Of a stretch of 64,000 bases of DNA, positions 47,584 through 59,859 are shown in pieces. Both the position numbers and the translations under genes were made by a program. Each line of letters begins with the position of its first letter. Within the stretch, counting starts at the first letter, position 1. The DNA lies in assembly GCA_025766275.1 (NCBI GenBank), contig JAFKAC010000088.1:179725-243724 (forward strand), in the 5' to 3' direction. Below the pieces are notes generated by a model. That model made no database searches. It was not told where the DNA came from and saw only the letters and a program-made list of their open reading frames with translations. The stretch is from Lactarius indigo. Taxonomy: Eukaryota; Basidiomycota; Agaricomycetes; Russulales; Russulaceae.

Positions 47584-48690
47584 AAGTTAGTCACGATTAT
47601 CTTAGAGGTATGGACAGTTGAAAATGGGGCAAACGATTGCGAAAAACTTGTGTGTGGGGGGGCCGCGTCTGCACGAAAGACGACGCTACTTAGCCATAAG
47701 TACAGGGAGACCTAAGTAGAATACTAAATGCTCACCTTAGGTTACTGTACACTGGCGCACTAAGGCAGAAATCGAGGTACTACTGTACGAAGGCGAAGAG
47801 CTTATAAACTAGAAACTGTACACATATTAACTTTTTAAATTTATGTTCCGATTCTGCATCTGCAGAGCGACGATGTAACGAATCCGTGGACATCTGGTAC
47901 CACTGGGAGAGAACCTGGAAGCTGATCCGAGGAAGTAATCAATCTATAAGGAATACAGATAAACTACGAGGGAATGTCGCGCGGGTTTTCACCACTCGCG
48001 CGGAATAAACCTGATACGAATGAAAAGAACTTGAAATCGAAGTTCACAATGGCCGATATTTCAACACCCCCCCTCAAACCGCGCAAAGTCCGAGATATTC
48101 GGCTGAGTGCTTGACCTTCAGCGAGGGGGTGTGCTTTGGTCAGTGCATCCACGACCATGTCGGCAGTCGGCCAGCAGTACACGATGAGCAATGCGCCATT
48201 CTCCACCACCCAACGAATGAAGTGCAAGTGCGCGTTGATGTGTTTGGTGTGCGGGTGGAAGTGGTGGTCTTTTGTCAGCGCGATCGCCTACTGGTTGTCT
48301 GACAACGACGTCGTCATGTCTGCTATGAGCTCGAAGTCGGCCAACAGGCCGAGTCAGGTTCCGGAGCCACAGGGCTTCCTTCATTTCGCGTGTCACCGAG
48401 ATGTAATCGCTTCGGTGGTCGAGAGCGAGGCAATCTCCTGCTTCTTCTTTCGAAGACCATGACGCGGCCTCACTGTCGATGAGGAATGTGTATCCGGTGA
48501 TCGCACGGCGGTCGTCGGTCGTGCTACCGCCGGCGTCTACGTACCTGACTAGCACATGGCACGTCTCACCGTATATGGGCCACAGGTCACTCGTACCTGT
48601 GAGATAGCAGAAGATATACTTCACTACGGTGACGGTCGAATGAATGCGTCATCCCAGAGTCGGCGGAGGACCTGGCCACGGTGACCACTG
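47584..48690 (-). pseudogene. Copia LTR and RNase H remnant (unit 2)
   Basis: Counterpart of 41587-42640. The LTR start TGTTGAAATATC is at 48066 (minus strand), and RNase H pieces ADMVVDALTKAHP and GGSTTDDRRAITGYTF are present in broken frames. Confidence 0.75.
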
Positions 48691-49366
48691 TGAATAGGAT
48701 GCCGGAGGGGCAAGTGGCGAGCGCTACCCAGTTGAGCGCTGTAGCGAGTGATAGACTTTCGGTCCGAGGGGAAGCATCGATAGAGGTGATAGAGAAGAGA
48801 ATAGGTAACAGGGAAACACAGGGGAGATAGAGGCGTAAACGTGGACGCAGATGGAAGTCGTTATAGTAACGCAAAGGTAAAAACATAGATGTTCATTTTC
48901 GTATGGGTGTAAGTTATTGATCACGGGCCGTCCTTACGATGCGCCGATGAGTTTTTTCTGCCAGTGCCTGACTGACTGCGCATCGAGAACGCTATACAGG
49001 ATCCGGCGGACGGCGGTGTAACGTGAAACCTATCAGAGTCGCCGAGTCGGAAGTGTCTATACTCGCAACAAAATAACTTCTCACCACCCAATTACTTTCC
49101 TCGGTCACGGTGCTGGAACGGAAACGAATTTGAGAAAGCAGGCTAAGGATCTGAAGCGAGATGTTGGCATCGAGACGAGCCCAAATTCGCGTGGGTGACC
49201 CGGACAACTTCTTTCCGCCTCACGTTGGCCACATAAGCACTGCACGTCCTTTTGCTTCGACGACATAGAAAAATACAAAGACAGAAGGAGCGAACTTGCA
49301 CTGGCACCATACGCAAGTCAGCAGGACTCAGACGCGACCGGGCCACACGGCACAGTGAGGACGCGC

Positions 49367-49419
49367 CCGCCGGTTACGCTCGATATGGATTCACTCTTCC
49401 TCGCAAAGATTGCGCGCAT
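49367..49419 (-). pseudogene. Orphan RNF220-like exon 1 (unit 3)
   Basis: Reads MRAIFARKSESISSVT; homologous to ligase exon 1 but altered, without later exons. Confidence 0.65.
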
Positions 49420-50008
49420 AGCTGTCGAGATTGTGGACCACATCATGCGTCCTACCTGCGAGGTGAGCGAGATGGCGACAAAGGGTGGATGCTGACTCCG
49501 TCCGAGTCGAACACCGGATGAAACGACCCGCCAGCTTGTAATTGATTAGTCATTCTAGTCGTTGTCTCATCAACGTTCTGATTCAGGTTTGGATTTCCGA
49601 TATTCTCCGCCATGTTTGTACTCTGGGGCGTCTCATTCCTGGCCGGGTAAGTCCTCCCTAGTCCTGGTTTTTGGTAGGACTATTTCAACAAGAGATGACT
49701 CGAGCAAGGACGCGAGTTCAATTCTTTTCCCTTATTTGGAGGGTACGCAAATTCGCAGCAATGTCCACTTGTTCCCTTGGAGGTATCGCGCACTCCGAAG
49801 TTATAGTACTGTTGCACTATGGCTCTCTACTACAGTATACGTTGATTGCCTATCGATATCAGTGCTTATGCGATATAACTATAGGGTGTACTGTACTTGC
49901 TTTAGTTGCTTATAACAGGTCCCAACCACCAATATGCCAATTTGTCCAGCCGTACCACCTCGATGAACTCCGATCGACAAAATTGGAATATTTGTGAGAA
50001 GAAATAGA

Positions 50009-51444
50009 CTATACAACCCCGCCCTCGCCGGCCTCACCACTAGCATATGTAGGCGGCACTTCAGATCTCTCCACACGAAGTTGTAATACCTCATGCCTCA
50101 AAATCTCGACTTCTGACCGAAGTCTCCGAGCTTCCGATGAACCCGTGGCCTCAGCCGCTAGACCCCAGGCGCGCCCTCGTCAGTGGTGGCGGCTAGAGAA
50201 AGGTCGGGTGGCTGTCTGTCCGTGGGTTGGGAACGCAATCCGTTTTGAGCGGAGCTGCGCAAGCTCCTTACCCGATAGACCGATGGGGGTAGACACTACA
50301 GGTGGTAACGGGTGTGGTGTGCACTCCCAGAAAAATGGGCCGTGGGCCAACTGTTGCTCCCAGTCTGCCTGAGGCCCTACATCCACTGGTACCGCCGCGA
50401 TAAGTGCCGACTCTGTTGAGCTGTCAGCGTACGACACCACTGTGACCTACGTGCCCTCGTCTGTAAAATCTCGGGGATATGAAGCTGAGTGAAGACCCAA
50501 CTGATGTCGTTCTATGATTTTGTTTCCATTGACGCCACTTTACGAAGGCAATCGCGAGCATAACTGTAAGGCCACCTATGGTGCCACCGGCAATTGCTCC
50601 AGAGTGTGATTTTGACGATGTCCCGGTCGCCGTAGTAAGATTAGCTGTTATTTGCAAAACGGGAGCTCTGAGAAAACATGTAAGTCGCGGCTCCGAAAAA
50701 AAATGCACCTGCTATACGAACTTGAGGGCTAATGGCGCATACACTGCGCCTTGTGCGGGGCTAGTGGGAGATGCGGTAAATATGAATTAAAACCCGACGG
50801 ATGCAAATCGCCAGGAGCTCACCTGGCTCCTCCTAGGATAGTTATTCCTATGGTGCTATCATACTCGATCGGGAACACGCCTGGGCTTATGTTATAAGAC
50901 GCTCGATTGTGAACTCTCGAGATAAGATTCGTGCGTAGGTCCTGATTTGGGGTCATAGCAGCTACGAACAAGTTCCAGCCTAGATTCACATTAGTTGAGG
51001 CGACTGAAAAGGCAGAACTTTACTGACTGGATACAACGGCGCCGGTGTCGGAACCGAGGTTATCGACTGGCACGCCAAAATTGCTAAAGGAAGTCGAAGT
51101 CAATATGAGGTTGTCGATGAAACTGCTTTGGCCATCGTAGACCTGGAACCAACTACGGAGTTGGATGATTGTCAATATAAAACAAGAATGAGCAGACGCT
51201 GACGGATGATTCGACGACACTGGTGTTTAGCCATACATCGGCAAATAAATTATAACCCAATGTCCACGAGTCCATTTGTCCGTATGCTGCAAGGAGGCGT
51301 TTATCACCCCCTAGTGCAAGGCTCTTCCATTGAGAATAAAGACTCGCAGCCGTACTCTATAGACCAATCAATTTCGCTACGCAGCATCTAAGGAATCTTT
51401 ACGGACGGAATATTTGTCAACATCGGCAGCCTGCTTGACGATTG
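50009..51444 (-). pseudogene. GtaA-like ectoprotein, copy 3, C-terminal part
   Basis: C-terminal half: VYDGQSSFIDNLILTSTSFS, FVAAMTSNQDLRTNLI-like segments, the membrane span and the coiled-coil tail ending at 50009. It is separated from the N-terminal half at 55359 by the copia element, whose GATTG duplication lies at 51440-51444. Confidence 0.75.
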
Positions 51445-51777
51445 TGTTGAAATGAGAGAGTGCGTCCACGCGCGAGTTACCTCGGCGTCGGGCATGAGTG
51501 AAACGCGAGGTGTAGTCTCGCATCACGATCCTTAGATACGATTCGGACTTTACTTTACGAGTATGATCAGGGACAATCCTTTGCCTCTACTTAGTTGAGA
51601 TATCATCGGTACTGGTGATTTCACGTGTAGTAGTTACGTTCTTTACGATGTATTTAAGTCGCCTTACGCGCACCTGGTACTTCAGTCGTTTCTGACAACG
51701 GTGCCAGGCAAGTAGTTTTATTATCCTGTCTAATACAGTCGTTTCTGACAACGGTGCCAGCCCGCTGCGTTTTATCA
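51445..51777 (+). repeat. 5' LTR of gag-only copia
   Basis: 333 bp, TGTTGAAATG...GTTTTATCA. It contains two copies of CAGTCGTTTCTGACAACGGT about 55 bp apart. It appears identical to the 3' LTR. Confidence 0.93.
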
Positions 51778-51789
51778 GGTTATGGGCCC
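51778..51789 (+). other. Primer binding site of gag-only copia
   Basis: GGTTATGGGCCC directly after the LTR, complementary to the initiator tRNA anticodon arm, as in the autonomous copia of this window. Confidence 0.8.
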
Positions 51790-52679
51790 TGAGCCCCTCG
51801 TTGCCTGAAGTCAAGTCTAACTCGCCGTTCTTCACACTGTGAGTCTACCCTCTTATATTGCCTCCGACTCGGGTCGACCTCTGCGCATTGGGGCGCAAGT
51901 CACTCGAGGCCCGTGCTGGGGCCTAACACGCCTTGCTCGACCTGCGTTACGGACCCCAGGCGTGGGGAGACGCGTGGGGAGAAACTCCCATCCCTGTGCG
52001 CATTAGTATCTGCTTCTATCCTTCCGGGTTTTCGTCCCGATGCGGCCCTATAGGCCATGATTTTTAGGCGGGACCGGGGGAGCCCGGTCTGGCTATAGGC
52101 CCAGTCGAACGGTTGGCCGTTGCTGCCCATTAAGTTGGGAGCGGTTTTGGGGTGTCAAGGCCGGGCGGTAGTCATTCCACCGAAGCACTTGCCTCTGTTA
52201 CAACTGCGCTGCGCTAGAATATCATTAGTAGTACTTACATAGGAAGCTGGAGGCGAGGCCTCTGCCAGCGGGGTCACTCCCTGTAGGCACGCTAAGCCAT
52301 AGCGTTCCTTTCCGTGCACCATATGTGTTAACCAGGGACTCCCCCAAACAGCACGGATGGCGGGTTTTCAGACCCGTGTCTCCGTGGAATCTGCTGTGGG
52401 CGGCTCCTCTCTGGCACGGAACTCCCTGGACGCCTCTGAGTACATTGTCTAGCCGAGCACGTCTTGTTGTAGAACGGTGTTGCTCGGCATGCGCTCATGC
52501 CATCCAGTAGGGGTAGTAGTCGTATAACTATTATCGGTAGAAGTCGCACACATGGGGCAGGACGCGATAGCGTTCTGGCCGTTACAGTTACACGGGCTGG
52601 AGAGGTCATGTGACCTTGGCTCGACAACGATCTGTCGCTGATCGCTCCTCAGCGACAGAAACCATCCCTTGAATAAACC
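51790..52679 (+). other. Leader of gag-only copia
   Basis: About 890 bp between primer site and gag start, with no convincing frame. GC-rich, similar in length to the leader of the autonomous element. Confidence 0.5.
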
Positions 52680-53618
52680 ATGTCTTCTGGCACATCATCT
52701 GGGAGGCGTCCTGCACCCCCCGCTCCTGCCTCTGGCTCCGGTGGCTCTGGCTCCGGTGCGTCCGGAGGAGGTAGCTCGTCCAAACCAAGCAAAGTGCCTG
52801 CCGCACGCATCAAGGCCGCAGCGACCAATACTTTTTCCATGCCTTGGGGCACTCATCTCGAAGTTCTGTCTGGTCAGAACTGGAATACGTGGTCGGGCGT
52901 GCTCACTGCACTCCTGCAGTTGAATGATGTAGATGATATCCTCACTCACACTACAGTTCCGTCTGGAGTCGACACAGATGACTGGACTTCCATTCAGAGG
53001 AAGACCTTAGCCATTCTGCGGTTATACTGTTCCCCGGACGTTTATTCAATCGTGGAGTCAGACGTCGACTTGCCCTCCTTTAAGGAGAAGTTCGATCGTC
53101 TTCGCGAAACCTATGGCGGTGTCGGCTACACTGCCCTCTTCAACCTCTGGATCGAGCTCACGCAGGCGCGTCTCGATGATACTTCCCCACTCGCCCCTCA
53201 ATTGGCGAAACTTAACGAAACTCGTGTCAAGTTATCCAACGCCGGTATGGGCGTTTCCGATATGCAATACTCACTTATCCTCCTTAACGCGCTACCCAAG
53301 TCTTACGAGGTAGTCGCGTCCACGCTCCTTGCTTCTGGATCCGCGTCTTCCTTAAAATATAGCGAGATTACTGCTCGCATCCTCAATGAAGAGGGCAGGA
53401 AGTCGGGTCCCTCGGCCTCTCTTAACGCGGCGCGCACTGGCAAAAATAAAGACAAAATAACATGCCAGTACTGTAATAAGAAAGGGCATCACCAGCGCGA
53501 TTGCCGCAAGAAGAAGAAAGACGATGCCGAAAAGAAAAAGGAGGAGGAAGAGAAGAATGATAGTGCGGACGGCAGTACTGAAAGCGGTACAGAAGGCAGC
53601 GACTCCGGCTCTGCGTAG
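52680..53618 (+). CDS. Copia Gag protein
   Basis: Capsid-like protein of 312 residues. Ser/Gly/Pro-rich N-terminus, conserved copia gag core (HLEVLSGQNWNTWSGVL, LRLYCSPDVYSIV, GGVGYTALFNLWIELTQARL), CCHC zinc knuckle CQYCNKKGHHQRDC near residue 262, and a Lys/Glu then Ser/Asp-rich tail that ends in a stop. It aligns clearly with the gag part of the intact copia (HLTQFDGTGWNEWSG). Unlike that element, gag here ends in its own stop codon. Confidence 0.93.
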   Translation: MSSGTSSGRRPAPPAPASGSGGSGSGASGGGSSSKPSKVPAARIKAAATNTFSMPWGTHLEVLSGQNWNTWSGVLTALLQLNDVDDILTHTTVPSGVDTDDWTSIQRKTLAILRLYCSPDVYSIVESDVDLPSFKEKFDRLRETYGGVGYTALFNLWIELTQARLDDTSPLAPQLAKLNETRVKLSNAGMGVSDMQYSLILLNALPKSYEVVASTLLASGSASSLKYSEITARILNEEGRKSGPSASLNAARTGKNKDKITCQYCNKKGHHQRDCRKKKKDDAEKKKEEEEKNDSADGSTESGTEGSDSGSA

Positions 53619-55020
53619 GAGTCAAACGCTTGTATTCGTCACTGCTCAGTAAATGAAACGTTTGACACAGTTTTCGTATTCTTGGGTGCCATAGTGCACC
53701 GTCGGCGAGCGTCGCAAGTGGGATGCGTTTGCCGTTTGAGGCAACGCTCGCTGGGTATGAGCCGGGTACCATGGGCTACCGGCTGTGGGACATACATACC
53801 CACTCTCTGATATCGTTTTGGGATGTAAACGTCGACGAGAGCGTTCTATTATTCAGTCCTTGCAGGGTGCCGAATCACGTCCTGCACCTGCGTCCCCTGC
53901 GCCTTTCAGTGCGCAAGCCCTCATTGTTAGAAGTCCGGCACTTGCTGCGCCTAATCCGGCAGCGGCGTCACCCGTTATCTATGCACGCGCTCGTTCACTT
54001 GCCTCCTGTACGGACAGTGAAATGAGTGAATAAAATATATTGCAATCTTACTATAAACAAGAGCGGTTCGAGTTTGATCGACCGTTTGGGCGACCGGGAT
54101 CACCACCCCCTTACCACCTCAGCTCCTCTCCCCTTTACACCTGAGCGATCTGTTGCCGCGCTCCGCGCATCGTCGCGACGTCGTAGTGATGTTCCGCGCA
54201 TTGTAGTTGATGCACGGTCGTAGCCGCCTGACCTGTCGGAAGGGTGCGCCGATCGGTTGCAACGTGCGTGGCTACCGCGTGAGACGACGAATGTGCCTCG
54301 GCGTTCGAGCCGTACACCTATGCCTAGCCTGCGCTGTTTGGCGTGGTTGAGTTGGCGAACGGTGTTTGACGGGTCGGCCACGCGGAGTCGCTGGTTGTTG
54401 CTCGTGTAGGCGAAGTCGTCGCTGGTTATGCAGGATCTGTACGATCTGCTGAGATGGAGTAACGGAAAGGATGTGGTTGAAAGAAGAAAATGGCCGCGCC
54501 ATGTGCAGCGCTGGTCAAGAACGAAGTCCGGGAGTCGTGGAGCTCCCGTCCGGTCGCAGATCCGTTAAGTCAGAATGGATCTTTAATTTTGAAGTAAGAT
54601 GGACATACCGTGCCGAAGTTGGTGGCTATGGGATACACGCATATCCCGGAAAAGAAATGTTGATGAAACCTTCTCGGATATTGTCGCGCGCGTTGAATCG
54701 CTGCATTAGCTTCTGGCGTTGGCCGCGCTGGAGGACTGTCACAAGGGGGTTGTGCAGTCTGCGCCTCAACGGCGTGCTCGGGAAAGATAGTTGAATGGAG
54801 CACTTACAAGGTTTCATGTTGCTGGACAGGGGATTAGGGTTTTTTGGCTATCGCCTGAATAAGGCGTTAACGGCCTCGAATCGGCCTCCCGCGCGTGGAA
54901 GTTCGATTCCACGGGGTTCTTGTTGGACCCGGCTTGCTGCGGATGTTCGCCGGTGTCGGCGTGTATGAGTCTTCCTAGGTCTGATGGAGATCGGTCGTGG
55001 ATCGTCTGATCAGGGGGAGA
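53619..55020 (+). pseudogene. Degraded and deleted copia pol
   Basis: Only scraps of pol remain, in broken frames: VGCVCRL.. and ATGCGTYIPTL (integrase C-terminal region, near 53720-53800), and RRSVKSEWIFNFEV with FWRWPRWRTV pieces of the reverse transcriptase (near 54550-54750). Protease, integrase core, YxDD and RNase H are absent. Several long shadow frames here are chance. Confidence 0.8.
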
Positions 55021-55353
55021 TGTTGAAATGAGAGAGTGCGTCCACGCGCGAGTTACCTCGGCGTCGGGCATGAGTGAAACGCGAGGTGTAGTCTCGCATC
55101 ACGATCCTTAGATACGATTCGGACTTTACTTTACGAGTATGATCAGGGACAATCCTTTGCCTCTACTTAGTTGAGATATCATCGGTACTGGTGATTTCAC
55201 GTGTAGTAGTTACGTTCTTTACGATGTATTTAAGTCGCCTTACGCGCACCTGGTACTTCAGTCGTTTCTGACAACGGTGCCAGGCAAGTAGTTTTATTAT
55301 CCTGTCTAATACAGTCGTTTCTGACAACGGTGCCAGCCCGCTGCGTTTTATCA
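55021..55353 (+). repeat. 3' LTR of gag-only copia
   Basis: 333 bp, appears identical to 51445-51777, followed by the duplicated GATTG. Confidence 0.93.
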
Positions 55354-55358
55354 GATTG

Positions 55359-57550
55359 AGCTCATTTCAGACATTGCTCTGATAGCGACGATACCCTTGA
55401 TTGCGAGGTTAGTTTGATTGTTGATCGACAGCTCATCCGCGGAGGACCTGTGTATATCGTCAATAGATTATTGGCAATAAGAACCGTTGACAGAGACAAC
55501 GAACTGATCGCGAATCAATAGTGTCGAGTCGGTCAAGTAATCAGCCCAGGAAGTCAGGAGATCATACTATTTGCATTGTTGGTCGTTCACATGCACCAGA
55601 GTAGAGCCGATACGTACGTATCTGCTGATCAAGCTACCATCTCCACTGGCACGGGCGTGGGCATAAGTCATGATCAACATATTCCCGGAATCTTCGTAAG
55701 GAATGAGAATAGATCAGTGATCGCGCGCAGGACTGACAAGTGATATACCAACGTTCTACTCCTTGGTTATGAGCAGAATTGCTGATCGTGACGTTAGGGT
55801 AATTCGTCCCTTTACATTATTGGCAATCAGCTCTCGAAACTTAGTCTCTCACGTTCTAGAACCCACCTAGATCAGGAGCAGCGTACGGGTTGGTGTAGAT
55901 GGGGGGTGCTTGCAACTGAAACAGTGGATCAAGAAGGAGTCCACCCAGTTTAGGATCGATGTACATGAATGCCGGGAATGCAGAGTACAGCGTCTCAACC
56001 GCATTAACCCGGCTTGACAGAGTCAGGATCCTCCCACTCGACGCACCAAGTTGACTCACTTTGTTTTCGACCCTCCAACATTCTTCATGAACGCCATCAC
56101 ATCCGAGTTGTTGAAATTACCACTTGCGTCAGTCCCGACCGTCAGTTGAGTACTGCCATATACTTGCGCGGTCGCAAGAGAAACCAAATCTCCAAGCAGT
56201 CCAGAGATAGGCGCAGCCTCCTCGAGTATCTTCGAATCCAGTCGATGTGCTCTTGAAGATGCATCGGTGAAATCGTTGAGAAAGTCGACGATCTTAAATA
56301 TGATATGAGACATTTTCTATTGAAGAATGCAGATACTGACCAAGGACGTATCATCAGGGTATTGGGTCTTGTAGAACAGACTACGTAGTTGAGTGGCTCC
56401 AGATAGGTCTGTGTAATTGATGGCTGGGTCTGTGATGTACCCAACAGCCCAGACGACGGGATCCCGGGCCTGCGTCGCTTGGATGATGCCGAGATTGCGT
56501 GATATGGCAAAAACTGCGAAGTTAGGAGCAATGGGACGAAAATTCGTGTCCATCTGGTTGTCCAATACCCCATTAAGCTGGAATAATTCACGGGAAACCG
56601 AATCCTGAGCTGTCTTGTATGTGATGTCGCCACCCTAGATCATCGACCATATTAGTAAGTGGTAAAATCCATGCCCCACGGTCGATACTCACGCTCTTCA
56701 TGGCATAGTGCAACGTGCCCCATTCCGCTTGAGTGGATATTTCGTTGAACATGGCTGGGCTTTGAAGTTTGGCCGTATGGTAGATGACGTCGTTATTAGT
56801 TGTCGTGCTCCATACAACTTCCTGGCTTCGATCCGCTGACAACCATTCTGCGACAATTTTGAGACCAACGAACTGGGAACAACGATAGTGGCATCACCCA
56901 CCTGCGCTGATGTCCGAATACACTTGTACAGCATGTGCTGAACCATCCAGTGATTTGGCAGTCAATGACATATATGAGAACGGGATCGATTGCCTGACCC
57001 AATCTCCAGGCTATGACCAAATTGTGAGTACGACATACTAAAGGCAATTCTGGTTCGAACCTCGATCGGGTTTAGAAATGTGAGGTTAAATTGCATGGGT
57101 CCAGCTTGTGAGATGAGCTTTGTCTGCGTCGGTGAGATTAGCGTGTTGGTGAGGTTTGAGGTTACGTTGATGGGATATGGATATCCCAGTAATGAGTAAG
57201 TTATATTGTCGACACGGACGAGGACGGGCAGGTTAAGGGACTAAAGTGCAGTCAATTTTGGTGTTGTGCTGAGCGGAGAGGTGACATACGTTCAAATTCG
57301 GATCCCGGTCAGAAGGTTGATGAGCAGAGGTTGTCGGCCATAGTGCTCCGATATTTGTGCCATTGATAGTGAACATCCAAGAACTGAGGTATGGGGAGCG
57401 GACTGCAAGAGGGATAGTCGCAGGATAAAGCGTCTGCTGAGCTCTTCCATAATAAAAAAAAGGAAACAGGAGAATTGACAAGCGGATCATTTGCGCCTAT
57501 CGTTGGGTCGTCACCTCAGGTGTTGACCACTTGCCACAGAGCAGCACAGG
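55359..57550 (-). pseudogene. GtaA-like ectoprotein, copy 3, N-terminal part
   Basis: Best preserved of the four where present. Exons read AIPLAVRSPYLSSW-type, GPMQFNLTFL, SIPFSYMSLTAKSLDGSAHA, STQAEWGTLHYAMKS, GDITYKTAQDSVSRELFQLN, NFRPIAPNFAVFAISRNLG, VVWAVGYITDPAINYTDLSG, KILEEAAPISGLLGDLVSLA and PPIYTNPYAAPDLG. Introns at about 56640-56696, 56826-56890-type sites and 57010-57065 keep the frame. A six-base in-frame insertion (near 56462) is the only change in the exon that is shifted in the other copies. The gene is cut by the copia at 55358. Confidence 0.78.
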
Positions 57551-58978
57551 GTTTGATCAAGACTAGTGCCCAGCAATAGCTGCCCAAACAACATCGAGAA
57601 TAAATACAGCACTCAAATTAGAAGAATGATCCGAGGAATAACTTCGTCACATACCCCGCCACAGCCTGATTCGGAGGCATTACACAAAGCGAGCAAGGCT
57701 TCTGATTCGAAAGTATCAAGGAGAGTTTCTTGCCCACAGTATACCAACTCTGGACAGCGCTACAGTAAGCTATGAGCGGCCATCCCATTGGTTGCAGTCA
57801 AATGATGGAAGGATTATTCAGTGCAGCTTGTTATCCATGGCGGATCAAAGATAGATGGCGAGTATTTGGTCATATTACGTGTCAATAGGATTTTTTGAAC
57901 CGTTTATATCCCGGGATGCGTACCATGGGTACAGACTGGTCATCGGCGGTCATGCTGTCATAACCGAGACTATATAATTTAGAGGCGTGTGCTAGGTAGT
58001 ACGGTAAACGTAAACGGGCAGCTAAGACCGCATCCATCAGGCTTCCTAAAAGGTTGTACTTAAACCTTGGCTTAAACGTTAGCAATACTAATGCAGAGTG
58101 ATTGACACCTGGCGTCCGACGCCTAGAGTTTCCTAATATGTTGCGCGTCCCCCCCCAGTCCGGTTCCGAGGGCTGTCAACAGGTTTTCTGCCTTTGTCCA
58201 CACGCCGTCCGAAGCCGACCTAAATACGAAGTACTGTATACGGACGCCCGTTCTTTCAGATCAAGGAACCATAGGGAGACACATCATCGGGAGACTCGTT
58301 GTTGACAGTAAAGGACGGCGATCTCGCACGCTCCTGGTCTTTTCACGGTTCAAGTTACAGTAACTCTCTTATTCTTTTCACCTCACCATTCCCTCGCGCC
58401 ATCGTTGATAACCGAGTGATCCCATCTGCATACCTCGAGACGTATACCCAAGTCCCACGTTTTGATCGTTCCGATTAATTGTTGCCGATTTCACCATCGT
58501 ACGTTTCACGTGGTACCTCAGGCTTGCGCTCTGCTGTCACTGTTGTTTTCGCACCACTTTCGTCCAAGCGTCTTTATTCCGGCGATGGCAACCCCTATCG
58601 CTCTGTTCAAAGGGCCGCCCGGCTTCCCCCATTCGCGTGCCACCATGACGAAACCTTGGAGGCGGAAAACGCTTGACATATTATTTGGGCTCTCCTGCAG
58701 AGGCGAACTCATAATCTCGACCTCTTGATCTCGACTTTGCACGCTCCTAGCTCCCTGCTACCGGATTGATATCTCAGCTTCGGATAGAGCTAAGCCCGCT
58801 GATGAGGTATCGCACCGCTATGCAATACTACATGAATCAGAGCGTAGTAGCCGGGAAGCGATGACTGAGGAGGATGAACAGGACTAGGCCGTCCTCTGGC
58901 GGAATGTGCGACTCATGTTACGTGGGGATATTGTGTGCCAGTGGTCTGAGTCTGGAAACTTCAAATTGTTCTCCCACT
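57551..58978. other. Native upstream flank of GtaA-like gene (unit 3)
   Basis: Parts (57560-57850 and 58140-58320) match unit 4 (63520-63790 and 63820-64000), so this is shared upstream DNA. The stretch 58466-58930 has Ser/Arg-rich plus-strand frames such as SERSSREAMTEEDEQD, which could be exons of another gene or a fragment, but I could not build a convincing model. Confidence 0.4.
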
Positions 58979-59027
58979 ATACACAAGTCAGCAGAGCTCA
59001 GACGCGACCCGGCACAGTGGGGAAACA

Positions 59028-59081
59028 CCTGGCCGTCACACTCGATATGAGTTCACTCTTTCCCGTGGAGATTGCGCGCAT
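59028..59081 (-). pseudogene. Orphan RNF220-like exon 1 (unit 4)
   Basis: Reads MRAISTGKSELISSVTAR, the best match to ligase exon 1, and still shows a GTGTTT donor-like site, but no ligase exon 2 follows within reach. Confidence 0.7.
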
Positions 59082-59158
59082 GGCTGTCGGAATTGTGGGA
59101 CATGTCATGTGTCCAACCTCCGTGGGGAACGAGATGGCGACGAAGGGTGGATGCTGAC

Positions 59159-59179
59159 TTTTTTTTTTTTTTGAATCCA
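59159..59179 (-). other. Short poly(T) insertion with 9-bp direct repeats
   Basis: A 21-bp insert (14 T, then GAATCCA) absent from units 1-3 is flanked by GATGCTGAC at 59150-59158 and 59180-59188. This looks like a very short target-primed reverse-transcription insertion of a poly(A)-tailed RNA on the minus strand. Confidence 0.6.
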
Positions 59180-59859
59180 GATGCTGACGTTGTCACACAC
59201 TGGCACACGCTGGATGAAACGACCCGGCTAAAGTAAATTACAGTAAGAGTCCTGGTAATTAATTACGTCGTTCAATTTCCAAGCCAGCCGTTGTCGACTC
59301 GGACTGGATGTCTCATAAACGTTTTGAATTGTATATTAGGATCTCTATTGACCGAAGTGACAACGAAGGTTCCAAAAAAAAAGAAGTGACAACGAAGACG
59401 ACGTTCCTTGGAGACGCATATCACCCCCTACACTACGATGTTCTCAACTTCTCCGCCACGCTCGTGTTTTGGGGCTTCTCATTCCTGGCCGGGTGAGTAC
59501 TTCCTGGTCCTCCCTAGTCTCTGTCTTTGGTAGGACTATTTCAGCAAGAGATGACCCGAGTTGGAACCCCAATTCCTTTCCCTTATCGGGGGGGGGGTAT
59601 GCAGCAACAATCGTATCAAGTCTATTTATTCCCCGTCGGGGTGTCGCGCGCTCCAAAGTTATAGTCCTGTCGAACTACTACTTATCGCTCTCTACTACAA
59701 TATAAGTTGATTGCTTACCGACATCAGTGCTTATGCGACATTGATTTAGGAAATACTCGCTGATAACAAGCCCCAACCACCAATACTAATTTATCAGGCC
59801 GTACTCCAGTGCGACGAAGTCTTATCGACAAAACTAGAACGTCCACGAGAAGAGATAGA

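Larger units (their letters stand above)
43264..49307. repeat. Tandem array unit 2
   Basis: About 6.0 kb, same order as unit 1 including the copia fragment at the same site. The 1-2 similarity covers the whole unit, so units 1 and 2 separated after the copia insertion. Confidence 0.8.
51445..55353 (+). mobile_element. Gag-only, non-autonomous copia element
   Basis: A 3909-bp copia element on the plus strand inserted in GtaA-like copy 3. Its 333-bp LTRs appear identical, the target duplication is GATTG (51440-51444, 55354-55358), the primer site GGTTATGGGCCC starts at 51778, and a CAGGGGGAGA purine tract precedes the 3' LTR. Gag is open but pol is reduced to degraded fragments. Recent movement must have relied on enzymes of a related element. 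Confidence 0.92.
49308..58978. repeat. Tandem array unit 3 (with copia insertion)
   Basis: About 5.8 kb without the 3.9-kb copia element. It keeps a different upstream region from units 1 and 2 (57540-58978), which resembles the right end of unit 4 and is probably the native 5' flank of the GtaA-like gene. Confidence 0.8.

Noticed and set aside
53723..54223. Plus-strand frames in the gag-only copia after gag
   Set aside because: They mix fragments of decayed pol in different phases and are not genes.
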